This document shows positions 10,456-20,578 of a DNA stretch of 64,000 nucleotides, piece after piece. How positions within the stretch are numbered: position 1 is the first letter of the stretch; each line of letters opens with the position of its first letter. A program made the translations under genes and the position numbers. The notes under the pieces were generated by a model. That model saw only the letters and a list, made by a program, of their open reading frames with translations. It searched no databases and was not told the DNA's origin. The stretch is from Legionella birminghamensis (GTDB lineage Bacteria; Pseudomonadota; Gammaproteobacteria; Legionellales; Legionellaceae): contig NZ_UGNW01000001.1 of assembly GCF_900452515.1 (NCBI RefSeq), positions 930,001 to 994,000 on the forward strand. The letters are read 5' to 3'.

Positions 10456-13224
10456 TTACTCCAAATCCTCGACCGTTTTCCGATGCGCCAGCAATTTCTC
10501 CTTGGTCAAAGCAGCCTGCGATAGCTTCTCTTTTTCCTTGGCAATAATTTCAGCGGGTGCTTTATCCGTAAATTTCGGGTTATTTAATTTACCCTCAGCC
10601 AATGAAATATCCTTGTTGAGCTTGGCCAATTCTCTATCCAGACGAAGCAATTCTGCCTGTTTGTCAATCAACCCAGCCATCGGAATAAGGAACTCCGCTT
10701 CACCCACAATTGCCGAGGCAGAAGGAGGGACTGGCTCGTTCGCTTCAATGAAGTGAATAGGGGTCAGTTTGCAAAGAGCAACTAAAATGGCATGGTATTT
10801 CTTCAGCAGTTCCCGGATTTCTGGTGAAGCATTTTTAACCTGCAAAGGAATAAGCTTGGCGGGTGAAATTGCCATTTCACTGCGGATAGTTCGCAGGGAT
10901 TGGATAACCTCTTTCAGCCAGACAATTTCTTTTTCCAGTTCTTCATTTATAAATTCTGGGATAACCTTTGGATAGGGGCAAAGCATGATACTTTCACCAT
11001 TCAGACTGGTCAGGTTATTTGTCCGCTGCCAGATTTCTTCAGTGATGAAGGGCATAATAGGATGGAGAAGCTTTAATATTTGATCAAGCACATTCAACAA
11101 TGTCCTGCGAGTACCCCGTTTCATCGCACCCAGTGACTGCTCCGCATAAAGAATCGGTTTGGATAATTCCAGATACCAGTCACAGTATTCATGCCAGACA
11201 AAGTCGTACAGGGTGTTAGCTAACAAGTCAAAACGAAAATTATTAAAATACTGATGGCAGGAGGCAATCGTCTGCTGGAGCCTTGATATAATCCATTGAT
11301 CAGCCGGACTATACTGGAAAGCGCCGTCACCTAAATCAGCCCGTTCCTCTTCAGTATTTAAAAGGACATAGCGTGCCGCATTCCATAATTTATTGCAGAA
11401 ATTACGGTAACCTTCTACACGCCCCAGATCAAAGCGAACATTACGGCCTGTGGATGCAAGCGAACAGAAGGTAAAGCGAAGCGCGTCAGTTCCGTAAGCC
11501 GGAATCCCCTCGGGGAATTCTTTGCGGGTGGCCTTAATGATTTTATCGCGTACCGAGCCAAGCATGAGGCTGTCAGTACGCTTATCAACCAGTGATTCAA
11601 TATCAATCCCGTCAATAAGGTCGATGGGATCAAGCACATTGCCCTTGGATTTGGACATTTTCTGGCCTTCGCTGTCGCGAATTAAACCGGTAATGACGAT
11701 GTGTTTGAAAGGCACTTTGCCGGTAAACTTAAGCCCCATCATAATCATACGGGCGACCCAGAAGAAAATGATGTCAAATCCGGTCAACAGGACAGATGTT
11801 GGATAAAAGGTTTCGAGTTCCGCTGTTTTTTCCGGCCACCCCAAAGTCGAAAAGGGCCAGAGGGCAGACGAAAACCAGGTATCCAATACGTCTTCATCCT
11901 GTTTAAGGGGAATTGAATCGTCCAGTTTATATTTGAAGCGCACATCGTTTTCACTATAACCCACATAGATATGGCCCTGGTTATCATACCAGGCCGGGAT
12001 TCTGTGCCCCCACCATAATTGCCGGCTGATGCACCAGTCTTCGATATTTTCCATCCATTGGAAATAGGTTTTACTCCAGTTTTCCGGTACAAATTGAATG
12101 TCGCCGCGTTTGACCGCTTCAATGGCGGGTTCTGCCAGCGGTTTGGTTTTAACATACCATTGATCGGTTAATAAAGGCTCAATGATGACACCTGATTTTT
12201 CACCGCGCGGCACTTTCAAACGGTGCGCCTCTGTTTTTACGAGTAATCCTGCGTCGGCCAAATCCTTTAAAATCTGCTCACGTGCCACGAAACGATCCAT
12301 GCCCTGGTATTTCATTGCGGCGTTTTTATTGATGGTGGCTTTTTTAGTCAGGATATTAATCGAAGGCAGATTATGCCGTTTGCCGATTTCATGATCATTA
12401 AAATCGTGCGCAGGGGTAATCTTGACGCAACCGCTTCCAAACTCTTTATCAACGTATTCATCTGCGATGACCGGAATTTCGCGGTCGCATAAGGGAAGCG
12501 TAATCATTTTTCCAATGAAGTGCTTATAACGATCATCTTCAGGATGCACCGCTACTGCCACGTCGCCAAGCATGGTCTCAGGGCGGGTTGTTGCAATCAC
12601 CAGGCTTTCATCAGAGTTGGCCAGCGGATAGCGGATATGCCACATTTGCCCATCTTCTTCCTCAGAAAGCACTTCCAGGTCGGAAACGGCCGTACCCAGT
12701 TTAGGATCCCAGTTAACCAGACGTGTTCCGCGATAAATAAGCCCTTCATCATAGAGTTGAACAAAGACTTTCTGAACCGCTGCGGACAATCCTTCATCCA
12801 TCGTAAACCGCTCGCGGGACCAGTCAACAGAGGAGCCAATGCGCCGCATTTGCCGGGTAATATTGTTTCCTGACTCTTCTTTCCATGCCCATACATGTTC
12901 TAAAAACTCATCGCGAGCCATGTCTTTTCTGGACAAGCCCTTTTTTTCAAGCTGGCGCTCTACCACTAACTGGGTGGAGATTCCGGCATGATCCGTACCA
13001 GGTTGCCAGAGAGTGCGATCGCCAAGCATGCGATGGTAGCGTGTCAAGGCATCCATCAGCGTATGCTGAAAGCCATGGCCCATATGCAGACTGCCAGTCA
13101 CATTGGGGGGGGGCAGCATGATGCAGTAAGGTTTTCCTTCACCCTGGGGTTTGAAAAAATTATGATACTCCCAATTGTCATAACATGCTTGTTCAATTGC
13201 TTTAGGTGAATACGTCTTATCCAT
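10456..13224 (-). CDS. valS: Valine--tRNA ligase
   Basis: The 922-residue class I aminoacyl-tRNA synthetase charges tRNA-Val in the cytoplasm. The HIGH-type signature appears as [14 protein letters not shown] near residue 40 and the KMSKS loop as [14 protein letters not shown] near 525. The editing (CP1) domain lies between them, with [10 protein letters not shown] visible. The C-terminus has the charged coiled-coil arm typical of ValRS ([18 protein letters not shown]). Length fits the family (about 950 residues). The ATG at 13224 follows AGGCTAGACA. It stands alone, convergent with the SecA-like gene and 104 bp from the end of the RND gene upstream. Confidence 0.98.
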   Translation of the reverse strand: MDKTYSPKAIEQACYDNWEYHNFFKPQGEGKPYCIMLPPPNVTGSLHMGHGFQHTLMDALTRYHRMLGDRTLWQPGTDHAGISTQLVVERQLEKKGLSRKDMARDEFLEHVWAWKEESGNNITRQMRRIGSSVDWSRERFTMDEGLSAAVQKVFVQLYDEGLIYRGTRLVNWDPKLGTAVSDLEVLSEEEDGQMWHIRYPLANSDESLVIATTRPETMLGDVAVAVHPEDDRYKHFIGKMITLPLCDREIPVIADEYVDKEFGSGCVKITPAHDFNDHEIGKRHNLPSINILTKKATINKNAAMKYQGMDRFVAREQILKDLADAGLLVKTEAHRLKVPRGEKSGVIIEPLLTDQWYVKTKPLAEPAIEAVKRGDIQFVPENWSKTYFQWMENIEDWCISRQLWWGHRIPAWYDNQGHIYVGYSENDVRFKYKLDDSIPLKQDEDVLDTWFSSALWPFSTLGWPEKTAELETFYPTSVLLTGFDIIFFWVARMIMMGLKFTGKVPFKHIVITGLIRDSEGQKMSKSKGNVLDPIDLIDGIDIESLVDKRTDSLMLGSVRDKIIKATRKEFPEGIPAYGTDALRFTFCSLASTGRNVRFDLGRVEGYRNFCNKLWNAARYVLLNTEEERADLGDGAFQYSPADQWIISRLQQTIASCHQYFNNFRFDLLANTLYDFVWHEYCDWYLELSKPILYAEQSLGAMKRGTRRTLLNVLDQILKLLHPIMPFITEEIWQRTNNLTSLNGESIMLCPYPKVIPEFINEELEKEIVWLKEVIQSLRTIRSEMAISPAKLIPLQVKNASPEIRELLKKYHAILVALCKLTPIHFIEANEPVPPSASAIVGEAEFLIPMAGLIDKQAELLRLDRELAKLNKDISLAEGKLNNPKFTDKAPAEIIAKEKEKLSQAALTKEKLLAHRKTVEDLE

Positions 13225-13303
13225 TGTCTAGCCTGTAATGCTGAAACCTGCGATTTTAACACAAGATTTTTTAATCTCGCAGCGTATATTATAAGTGATG
13301 AAG

Positions 13304-13336
13304 AACCCTGATGCTGCCGGCGTCCTCATCAGGGTT
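13304..13336. terminator. Hairpin between RND gene end and valS
   Basis: The 10-bp arms AACCCTGATG (13304-13313) and CATCAGGGTT (13327-13336) are perfect complements with a 13-nt loop. The hairpin overlaps the stop codon of the RND gene. Transcripts from the minus strand have no good U-run after it, while the plus strand reads TTTTCCTTTTT, so a terminator role for the RND operon is only possible. Confidence 0.4.
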
Positions 13337-16300
13337 TTCCTTTTTCGCGGTGGTCTTCTGCAATATAAGAGTACATCGTGGGAACCACAAACAGGGTGAA
13401 GCAGGTTCCAACCAGTAATCCGGCTGCAATCACCAGACCAATATCAAAACGGCTTACTGCCCCAGCACCTGTTGCCATTAATAAAGGGATAACCCCGAAC
13501 ACCATGGCGGCAGTAGTCATTAAAATAGGCCTTAACCGTATTCCCGCAGCTTCTTCCACCGCCGCACGGCGATCAAGCCCTTTTTCCTTTTGCAGCTGGT
13601 TGGCAAAGTCAACAATCAGAATGCCATGTTTGCTGATCAGTCCAATTAAGGTAATTAAACCCACCTGCGTATAAATATTTATACTGGCAGCCCCCAGGCT
13701 TAAAGGAATAAGCGCCCCGCAGATTGACATAGGCACACTGATTAATACGATCAGTGGATCGCGGAAGCTTTCATACTGGGCTGAGAGCACCAGAAAGATA
13801 ACGATAATCGCCATAAAAAAAGCAAAAATTAAGGCATTGCCTTCCTGAACAAATTGCCGTGATTGCCCGCCGAAATCATAGGTATAGCCTTTTGGCAGAC
13901 TGCTTTTTGCTTCTGTTTCCAGAAAGTTTAAGGCTTGACCCAAAGTAGTTCCAGGCATCATTACGCCCTGAATGGTAGCAGAGTTTAATTGCTGGAAATG
14001 AGAAACTGCGTTAGGTTGGGTCTTCGCCTTTGGCGTTACGACAGTGGATAAAGGCACCATGGTTCCACTGGCAGTTTTCACATAAATCCATCCTAGTTGC
14101 TCGGTTGTTAAACGATAACGTCGATCGAGCTGGGGTATTACCTCATAACTGCGGCCTTGCAGATTAAAATAGTTAACATAATTACCCGAAAGGGCACTGG
14201 TCAGGCTGCTTCCTACTGCCTGCATATCAAGCCCTAAATCAGATGCTTTCGAGCGGTTAATTTCAAATTCAATTTCAGGCTGGTTAAATTTGAGGCTGTT
14301 ATCAAGATAAATAAATAGCCCGCTGGCCTGGGCTTTGGCAATCAATTGGTTGGAAACCTCAAACAAGGTTTGAAAGTCATTGGTTGTTTTAATAACAAAC
14401 TGAACAGGAGTTCCTGACCCGCCGCCAGGTAAAGGCGGTGGAATTACGGCAAAGGCTTTCAATCCAGCTATTTCATCCAGTTTACTTTGGAGCGGCTCTT
14501 TCATCTCAAATTCAGTGCGTTTCCGCTCATCCCATGGTTTCAAAACCATACCGGAAATGGATTGGGTGGATACAGAATTCAGATTAAAAAAATGAGCGGT
14601 TTCAGGAAATGTCTTATAAATCTCATCGAATGCCCGGGTAAACGTTTCTATGTAATTAATAGTGGCGTATTGCGGTGCAGTCGGGATAACAATGAAAAAA
14701 CCCTGATCCTCTTCTGGTGCTGTTTCTGCCGGAATGCTGTTATATAAATAGGGAAGCATCAATAAGACCACCGCTGCAAATACAAGCATAATAGCGCGAG
14801 TATCCAGTAAACTGTGCAGCATGCGCTGATAGCGGATTTTCAGATTATGAAAGCGTTTATCTAGAAACTGGACGAATCGTCCGCTGCTCATCTCGGCGGT
14901 CAGCAATTTCGAGCACATCATTGGGGTCAAGGTCAGCGCTATGATACCGGAAATAATGACCGCACAGGCCAGGGTAAAGGCGAACTCTTTAAAGAGGGCG
15001 CCCGTCAACCCTCCCATAAACCCGATGGGGGCATAGACAGCAGCGAGGGTTATGGTCATCGCTATCACCGGCACCGCTATTTCGCGGGCACCTGTTAAAG
15101 CCGCCTGAAACGGGCTATTGCCTTCTTCAATATGCCGGTGCACATTTTCCACAACGACAATGGCATCATCGACAACCAGACCAATCGCTAATACGAAGGC
15201 CAATAGCGTTAATAGATTAACGGAGTAGCCGAGGAACAGCATCAGCGTACAAACCCCTACCAGCGATAAGGGGATAGTAACCACCGGGATGATGACCGAT
15301 CTTAAAGAGCCGAGGAATAAAAAAATCACGACGATGACAATGAGAGCCGCTTCAGCAATCGTTAGAATCACCTCTTTAATCGAAGCGCGGATAAAATCCG
15401 TGGCATCGTAAACAATTGTTCCCGTCAATGATGGGGGGAAGTCGCGCACGATCCCCGGGAACAGCTTGCGGGCATCCTTAATGACAGTCAGTGGATTGGC
15501 TGTCGGTGTCGGGGTAATCGCGAGAAAAACTGCTTTTTTACCGTTAAAGGTTACTGTGGTGTTGTAATCCTGGGATCCTAAAATAACCTCTCCGATATCT
15601 CTCAGGCGAATGATGGAGTTCTTGTCGCTGCGAATGATTAAGCGGCCGAATTCCTCAGCATTATTCAAATCGGTTTTTGCGGTCATATTGACGGCAACGT
15701 ATTCGCCTTTAGTACTGCCGGCTGCGGTTAGAAAGTTATTTTTGGCAAGCACGCTGGAAATTTCAGCAGGGGAGACATTCAAGGCAGCCATTTTGATCGG
15801 ATCCAGGAAAATCCGCATGGAATAAGTCGCCCCTCCCAGAATCTGGGCCTGTGCCACGCCGTCAACTGTCTGTAGTTGAGGCTGGACTACCCGTACCGCG
15901 TAATCAGTAATCTGCTGCGGCGTCATGGAATCACTGTCAAGACTGATATACATCAAGGGGGTGGAGGTATCAGAGCTTTTAATAATAACTGGTTGCTGCG
16001 CTTCAGGCGGCAACTGGTTGAGTGTTTGTTGTACCTTACTCATTACATCGGTAAAAGCAACCTGCGGATTGAAGTTCAGCTTGATGTTAAGGGTTATTGT
16101 GCTTAATCCCTGGGTGCTGGAAGAGGTCATATAATCAATGCCCTCGGCGCTGGCAACTGCCGCTTCAAGCGGGGTGGTAATGAATCCGGCAATAAGGTTG
16201 GCATCCGCGCCCGGATAGGCAGTGGTTACCGTAATGATGGTATTGTCCATTCTTGGATACTGCCGAATCTGCATGGTGCTGATGGAGTTCAATCCGAATA

Positions 16301-16367
16301 GAAAAATCAATAAACTCACTACAGTAGCCAGTACTGGCCGCTTGATAAATACATCAGTAAAATTCAT
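13329..16367 (-). CDS. RND efflux pump inner-membrane permease (HAE-1 type)
   Basis: The 1012-residue product is an AcrB/MexF-type proton-driven multidrug exporter of the inner membrane. Its N-terminus MNFTDVFIKRPVLATVVSLL is the usual first helix, followed by the porter-domain segment TTAYPGADANL. The proton-relay aspartates are visible in [14 protein letters not shown] and the relay lysine in GLISKHGILIVDFAN. Length is slightly below AcrB (1049). The ATG follows AGGA at a good distance. The membrane-fusion partner lies 126 bp upstream on the same strand, and no outer-membrane TolC-like gene is present, so a chromosomal TolC elsewhere probably completes the pump. Substrate cannot be read from the sequence. 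Confidence 0.95.
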   Translation of the reverse strand: MNFTDVFIKRPVLATVVSLLIFLFGLNSISTMQIRQYPRMDNTIITVTTAYPGADANLIAGFITTPLEAAVASAEGIDYMTSSSTQGLSTITLNIKLNFNPQVAFTDVMSKVQQTLNQLPPEAQQPVIIKSSDTSTPLMYISLDSDSMTPQQITDYAVRVVQPQLQTVDGVAQAQILGGATYSMRIFLDPIKMAALNVSPAEISSVLAKNNFLTAAGSTKGEYVAVNMTAKTDLNNAEEFGRLIIRSDKNSIIRLRDIGEVILGSQDYNTTVTFNGKKAVFLAITPTPTANPLTVIKDARKLFPGIVRDFPPSLTGTIVYDATDFIRASIKEVILTIAEAALIVIVVIFLFLGSLRSVIIPVVTIPLSLVGVCTLMLFLGYSVNLLTLLAFVLAIGLVVDDAIVVVENVHRHIEEGNSPFQAALTGAREIAVPVIAMTITLAAVYAPIGFMGGLTGALFKEFAFTLACAVIISGIIALTLTPMMCSKLLTAEMSSGRFVQFLDKRFHNLKIRYQRMLHSLLDTRAIMLVFAAVVLLMLPYLYNSIPAETAPEEDQGFFIVIPTAPQYATINYIETFTRAFDEIYKTFPETAHFFNLNSVSTQSISGMVLKPWDERKRTEFEMKEPLQSKLDEIAGLKAFAVIPPPLPGGGSGTPVQFVIKTTNDFQTLFEVSNQLIAKAQASGLFIYLDNSLKFNQPEIEFEINRSKASDLGLDMQAVGSSLTSALSGNYVNYFNLQGRSYEVIPQLDRRYRLTTEQLGWIYVKTASGTMVPLSTVVTPKAKTQPNAVSHFQQLNSATIQGVMMPGTTLGQALNFLETEAKSSLPKGYTYDFGGQSRQFVQEGNALIFAFFMAIIVIFLVLSAQYESFRDPLIVLISVPMSICGALIPLSLGAASINIYTQVGLITLIGLISKHGILIVDFANQLQKEKGLDRRAAVEEAAGIRLRPILMTTAAMVFGVIPLLMATGAGAVSRFDIGLVIAAGLLVGTCFTLFVVPTMYSYIAEDHREKGKP

Positions 16368-16415
16368 AACAAAATCCTGTAATGTGCTAAGGCACTCATA
16401 TTCTTACCGTCTCCG

Positions 16416-16482
16416 GTCTTTGCGAACGAAGTGAAGCAACTCAGTCCCGGTGCCTTATTCTGGCTCCACTCTGCGCAAAGAC
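16416..16482. repeat. Inverted repeat between fusion-protein and RND genes
   Basis: Arms GTCTTTGCG (16416-16424) and CGCAAAGAC (16474-16482) are perfect complements 49 nt apart, with GAACGAAGTGAAGCAACTCA inside the left half. This resembles the 'gtctttgcgagcgaagcgaagcaa' type of intergenic repeat seen in several bacteria; a partial relative (CGTCATTGCGAGC) occurs at 24395. It sits within a probable operon and might modulate read-through. Confidence 0.6.
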
Positions 16483-16493
16483 GATAATCACTG

Positions 16494-17756
16494 TCACTGC
16501 CCCAGACTGTCGGGATTGCTAACGGTGTTCATCGGAATGCTGTTGTTAACAATGACTCTTGTTCCGTTTTGTAATTTCAATTCTCCGGAACTGACTACCT
16601 CCTGTCCGGCTTTAACACCCTTGGTGATTACCGTTAGATTACCTTCCTGTTCGCCGGTGTTAACGAAGACGCGCTTTACAAATAATAAATCCTTGCCGTC
16701 CTGATCTTTTTTACCGTCTTTGTCTTTCTCGATAATGAAGACAGAATTACCATATAAACTGTAGGAAATAGCTGTAGAAGGCAGCACAATAACATTGGGA
16801 ACAGGCGGCTGTTCGACAGATATTGCGCTAAACATCCCGGGAATAAATGCAAATTGACTCACATGGTTTTGTGCATTCAATTCACTATTGCAGTAAATCA
16901 TAAGCCTGCTGCTGTTTTCCTGCTTGCCAGTCTTAATCAGTGTTGACTGTTCAGGGGCTTTCAAGGCATCCAGAGGACAATTAGGCAGGGTTGCCTGAAC
17001 TAGAATATTGTGGGTATTGGTATCAACTTTTGAGTTGAGGGCGGTAATTTTTCCTTCAAAAATCATATTGGGATAAGATTCAATTGAGAACTGAATTTGC
17101 TGATTCAGATGTAACTTTTTAAGGAACTGTTCAGGTAAATAGAACTCGAGATAAAGCGGATCCAGTGATTGAAGGCTGACGATTGCTGTTTGTCCAGGCG
17201 TTATATATTGCCCCAGATTAACCTGCCGGATTCCGAGTTGGCCAGAGAAGGGCGCTTTGATGTGCTTTTGTTGAATCTCTGCCTCTGTTTTTTCCACATT
17301 GGCCTGGGCTTGCTCAAGACTGGCCTTTGCTTCGTCAACATTGGAAATAGGGGTGGCTCCGCGTTTGAAGAGATCAGCCTGTCTTTTATAGCTGATATCC
17401 CGCAATGCAAGCTGTGCCTGGTTAAATTTTAATGTTGCTTCATCAACGCTGTCATCGATGTCTATCAGTGGTTGATCCTTTTCAACATATTGCCCCGATT
17501 CAAAATGAATTTTTACTACATTCCCGGCAGCCTGTGAGTTCACATCAACGCCATTTATCGCTACAAAATTACCGACCGCAGGCAAATGGGGTTCCCAATT
17601 TTTCTGGGCTGCAGTGACACTGGAGATTGTCACTGCGGGTGGTTCGTAACTGGCAAAGAAACGCTTCATCATAAAGCTTTTGAATAAATTAAAAGCAATT
17701 AATCCACCGAAAACCACCACTAAAGCGGAAATCATAATTGCCATGCGTTTTTTCAT
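16494..17756 (-). CDS. RND periplasmic membrane-fusion (adaptor) protein
   Basis: The 420-residue product is an AcrA/MexE-like adaptor that links the RND permease to an outer-membrane channel. An N-terminal signal-anchor (MAIMISALVVVFGGLIAFNL) is followed by the two lipoyl half-motifs (AAGNVVKIHFESGQYVEKDQ; IKAPFSGQLGIRQVNLGQYI) around an alpha-helical hairpin, then beta-barrel domains. I chose the ATG at 17756 because AGGAAG lies just upstream; an earlier TTG at 17786 in the same frame lacks such a site. It precedes the RND permease gene and is presumably co-transcribed with it. Confidence 0.93.
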   Translation of the reverse strand: MKKRMAIMISALVVVFGGLIAFNLFKSFMMKRFFASYEPPAVTISSVTAAQKNWEPHLPAVGNFVAINGVDVNSQAAGNVVKIHFESGQYVEKDQPLIDIDDSVDEATLKFNQAQLALRDISYKRQADLFKRGATPISNVDEAKASLEQAQANVEKTEAEIQQKHIKAPFSGQLGIRQVNLGQYITPGQTAIVSLQSLDPLYLEFYLPEQFLKKLHLNQQIQFSIESYPNMIFEGKITALNSKVDTNTHNILVQATLPNCPLDALKAPEQSTLIKTGKQENSSRLMIYCNSELNAQNHVSQFAFIPGMFSAISVEQPPVPNVIVLPSTAISYSLYGNSVFIIEKDKDGKKDQDGKDLLFVKRVFVNTGEQEGNLTVITKGVKAGQEVVSSGELKLQNGTRVIVNNSIPMNTVSNPDSLGQ

Positions 17757-17954
17757 GCTGCTTCCTATGAGAACTAAGTGTTTCAAGACTATTGAATGGC
17801 TGAGTAATATATCATAAATGAGCGCTACTTCCAGCGCGTAAATTTATATTAAATTCAATAGCTATCTGCCTGAACTTATGGGCACAAAAAAAACCTGTTG
17901 ACTAAATACAACACTTTGTTAACATTCAGTTTCCATTTATCACTTGGAATTGTT

Positions 17955-18371
17955 ATGAAATTAAAAGCCTTGTTGTTTGTTTGCTGTTTCGGTTTGTTAG
18001 GTTCTTCTTATGCAGAAAACCGTCATGTTTATCCAAAAGCTGACGCTGCGCAAGCTCAAGCTAGCACTCAAAAAGGTGCAATGCTTCCCGGTTATTGTGA
18101 AGTTGAAATTATCAACAGCAGTTTTGATAATGTAACTGTTTACGGTACTTTTGATGATGGTACTCCCCTGACTCCATTTGATGTCTATACTTTCGAAAGC
18201 CCTCACTATATTGACCTTTTCTACTACGGCTACTGTCACAAAACAATTTATCTGGATGTTGTAACATTTAGCGGTTACCACATTTACTCTGGATACACTC
18301 GTGTTAACAGCACTGTCCGCATTGTTCCTTATTTGAATAAACAACCCAAGTTTGAATTGAAATCCAAATAA
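17955..18371 (+). CDS. Small secreted protein of unknown function
   Basis: The 138-residue product has a clear Sec signal peptide (MKLKALLFVCCFGLLGSSYA, cleavage likely after YA). The mature part is polar and rich in Tyr, Thr and Ser, with two cysteines (GYCEVEIIN and YGYCHKTIY) that could form a disulfide. I start at the ATG at 17955 because the signal peptide begins there; the frame stays open upstream to 17898. It is transcribed away from the efflux operon and ends just before a strong terminator, so it is probably a single-gene unit. No family was recognised. Confidence 0.8.
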   Translation: MKLKALLFVCCFGLLGSSYAENRHVYPKADAAQAQASTQKGAMLPGYCEVEIINSSFDNVTVYGTFDDGTPLTPFDVYTFESPHYIDLFYYGYCHKTIYLDVVTFSGYHIYSGYTRVNSTVRIVPYLNKQPKFELKSK

Positions 18372-18383
18372 GTTATACCCAAT

Positions 18384-18410
18384 GGCACGAGATTCTCGTG
18401 CCTTTTTTTT
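18384..18410 (+). terminator. Rho-independent terminator
   Basis: The 8-bp stem GGCACGAG/CTCGTGCC with loop ATT is followed by eight T residues (18403-18410). It lies 12 bp after the stop of the small secreted gene. Confidence 0.92.
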
Positions 18411-18434
18411 ACGAATTAATGGTTAGGAGTTAAT

Positions 18435-18752
18435 ATGAAACGTTTTTTAGGAATATTAGCGCTGCTGCCAGCAATTGGAAATTCTACTGCGGTTCAAGTT
18501 GAGAACCACTCGCACTACAAGCCTTCCGCTTACGTGCAGATTATTGCCAAACATTATGTTGCTGCCATCAATACCCATGGACATACAGTTACACCCGTTC
18601 GCAAAAGACCCCTGGAACGTACTCATCGTGGACACCGCCCCAGCCATATCGCCCGTGAGCCGGCACCCGATACCCGCCATCACAGAAAATATGCGAATAA
18701 CACGCATGGGCATCATGACGCTGCTGAGAGTAAAACGCACGCGCATAGCTAA
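18435..18752 (+). CDS. Small His/Arg-rich exported protein
   Basis: The 105-residue product starts with a short hydrophobic signal-like segment (MKRFLGILALLPAIGNSTA) and continues with a strongly His-, Arg- and Pro-rich tail (HGHTVTPVRKR, THRGHRPSH, RHHRKYANNTHGHH, KTHAHS). Such His-rich tails often bind metal ions, which would fit a periplasmic metal-binding or acid-response role, but this is inference. The start has a good TAGGAG site 6-7 nt upstream. A longer overlapping frame (18475-18876) lacks these properties and was rejected. No family was recognised. Confidence 0.65.
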   Translation: MKRFLGILALLPAIGNSTAVQVENHSHYKPSAYVQIIAKHYVAAINTHGHTVTPVRKRPLERTHRGHRPSHIAREPAPDTRHHRKYANNTHGHHDAAESKTHAHS

Positions 18753-18764
18753 GAATTACAATGT

Positions 18765-18819
18765 AGGCTGGGCTGTAAAGCCCAGCGTAAGGGTAAATGC
18801 TGAGCTTACAGCCCAGCCT
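18765..18819. repeat. 14-bp perfect inverted repeat
   Basis: Arms AGGCTGGGCTGTAA (18765-18778) and TTACAGCCCAGCCT (18806-18819) are exact complements with a 27-nt spacer. The left arm can also pair locally with CCCAGC (18781-18786), so two alternative hairpins are possible. No U-run follows, so it is a repeat or attenuator-like element rather than a classical terminator. Confidence 0.75.
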
Positions 18820-18890
18820 GCAGGTGCTTTTACTAAAATCCCAGGATATGATACGCTTGCCTGCTTAAATTCTTAATGGAGGAGTCTCGC

Positions 18891-19202
18891 GTGAAAATGT
18901 TGTCTTTTACTAAGAGCCTGCTAGTTGCTGTAGCAGCATTTGCCTTGATTGCCTGTTCTGCTACTCCCACCCGTGAAAGCACAGGTCAATACCTGGATAG
19001 TTCATCAATCACTGCCAGGGCAAAGGCCAAGCTCGTTGACGAGTTGGGTGCGGAAGGTCTCTCCATTCAGGTTAAAACATTTAAAGACGAAGTTCAGTTA
19101 AGCGGATTCGTTAATAACCCAATCATAAAGAATCGCGCTGCGGTTATCGTAAGAAGCATTCCTGATGTAAGACGCGTTCGCAATGATTTGATCGTAAAAT
19201 AG
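18891..19202 (+). CDS. BON-domain lipoprotein (OsmY/Dolp-like)
   Basis: The 103-residue product has a lipoprotein signal peptide with lipobox LIAC (residues about 20-23) and one BON domain (SSITARAKAKLV, then VQLSGFVNN, and RSIPDVRRVRNDLIVK at the end). BON domains bind phospholipid membranes and occur in periplasmic stress proteins. I chose the GTG at 18891 because GGAGGAG lies 6 nt upstream; the ATG at 18876 would place that site inside the gene. It is followed by a short CCCCG-TCCCGG-CGGGG... hairpin near 19222 and then the glyA promoter region. Confidence 0.85.
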   Translation: MKMLSFTKSLLVAVAAFALIACSATPTRESTGQYLDSSSITARAKAKLVDELGAEGLSIQVKTFKDEVQLSGFVNNPIIKNRAAVIVRSIPDVRRVRNDLIVK

Positions 19203-19263
19203 TATGCACTAATCGTGTCATCCCCGTCCCGGCGGGGATTCATAGCAAAATGATACATTATTT

Positions 19264-19292
19264 TTGCTGTTGAACATTCATTAAACTACAAT
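19264..19292 (+). promoter_or_regulatory. Candidate sigma70 promoter for glyA
   Basis: TTGCTG (19264-19269) and TACAAT (19287-19292) are separated by 17 bp, and glyA starts 31 bp downstream with an AAGGAAAG ribosome-binding site. It would drive glyA and possibly the compact block that follows. Confidence 0.55.
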
Positions 19293-19322
19293 TATTCAAT
19301 CGTAAGTCATGTAAGGAAAGTC

Positions 19323-20576
19323 ATGTTTGATAGCCAGTACACAATAGCCGGATTTGATGACCAACTTTGGCAAGCCATTGAGGCTGAAAATAAACGTCAG
19401 GAAGAGCATATTGAATTAATCGCATCTGAGAATTATGCCAGTCCGCGCGTGCTGGCAGCCCAAGGCAGTGTATTAACCAACAAATATGCCGAAGGTTATC
19501 CAGGCAAGCGGTATTATGGCGGTTGTGAATATGTGGACATTGCAGAAAATCTGGCTATTGAGCGGGCAAAACAATTATTTGCAGCAGATTACGTCAATGT
19601 TCAGCCCCACTCTGGTTCTCAGGCAAATGCTGCTGCAATGATGGCATTACTATCACCCGGTGATGCAGTCCTCGGCATGGCTTTACCACATGGCGGTCAT
19701 TTGACGCATGGTTCAAAAGTTAATTTTTCCGGAAAAATTTACGAATCCCATGAATATGGCGTTGATCCAGATAGCGGCCTGATTAATTACGATGAGCTGG
19801 AAGAAAAGGCAAGACAACATCGCCCCAAAATGATTATTGCCGGATTTTCTGCTTATTCCCAGGAGCTTGACTGGGCCAGATTCCGTCAAATCGCAGACTC
19901 GGTAGGCGCCTATCTAATGGCGGATGTTGCCCATGTTGCCGGCTTGATTGTGACTGGCCTCTATCCTTCTCCAGTGCCATATGCTGACGTCGTGACCACA
20001 ACAACACACAAGACTCTGCGTGGGCCCCGCGGCGGTATGATTCTGGCGCGCGCCAACGAAGCCATTGAAAAAAAACTGAATTCAGCTGTATTCCCCGGTA
20101 ATCAGGGCGGTCCATTAATGCATGTCATCGCAGCCAAAGCGGTCGCTTTCGCCGAAGCGCTACAGCCTGAGTTCAAGGCATATCAGCAACAAGTGCTGAT
20201 CAATGCCAAAACGATGGCCGAAACATTAATTAACAGGGGTTATCCCATTGTTTCTGGCAGCACCAGGAATCATTTGCTGCTTGTTAACCTGATTGGCAGA
20301 GATTATACCGGTAAAGATGCCGATGCCGCATTAGGCAGGGCTAATATTACGGTAAACAAGAATACTGTGCCTAATGACCCGCGTTCGCCCTTTATTACCA
20401 GTGGGCTGCGTTTGGGTACACCGGCGGTCACAACACGTGGATTTAAGGAAAAAGAGATAGAATTGCTCACTGGCTGGATTTGCGATGTACTTGATCACAT
20501 GGGCGATGAAGAAGTTGTAGACCGGATTAAGACGCAGGTTCTGCAATTATGCCGTGAATTTCCGGTATATCGTTAA
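19323..20576 (+). CDS. glyA: Serine hydroxymethyltransferase
   Basis: The 417-residue PLP enzyme interconverts serine and glycine with tetrahydrofolate and supplies one-carbon units. The PLP-lysine motif [14 protein letters not shown] lies near residue 222-235, and other family blocks such as [15 protein letters not shown] and [11 protein letters not shown] are intact. Length equals the E. coli enzyme. AAGGAAAG precedes the ATG. It is the first gene of a tight plus-strand block; nrdR begins 2 bp after its stop codon. Confidence 0.99.
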   Translation: MFDSQYTIAGFDDQLWQAIEAENKRQEEHIELIASENYASPRVLAAQGSVLTNKYAEGYPGKRYYGGCEYVDIAENLAIERAKQLFAADYVNVQPHSGSQANAAAMMALLSPGDAVLGMALPHGGHLTHGSKVNFSGKIYESHEYGVDPDSGLINYDELEEKARQHRPKMIIAGFSAYSQELDWARFRQIADSVGAYLMADVAHVAGLIVTGLYPSPVPYADVVTTTTHKTLRGPRGGMILARANEAIEKKLNSAVFPGNQGGPLMHVIAAKAVAFAEALQPEFKAYQQQVLINAKTMAETLINRGYPIVSGSTRNHLLLVNLIGRDYTGKDADAALGRANITVNKNTVPNDPRSPFITSGLRLGTPAVTTRGFKEKEIELLTGWICDVLDHMGDEEVVDRIKTQVLQLCREFPVYR

Positions 20577-20578
20577 TC

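Noticed and set aside
10364-10756. 130-residue plus-strand open frame across the repeat and the valS end
   Set aside because: It runs through palindromic repeat DNA and antisense to valS; no coding character.
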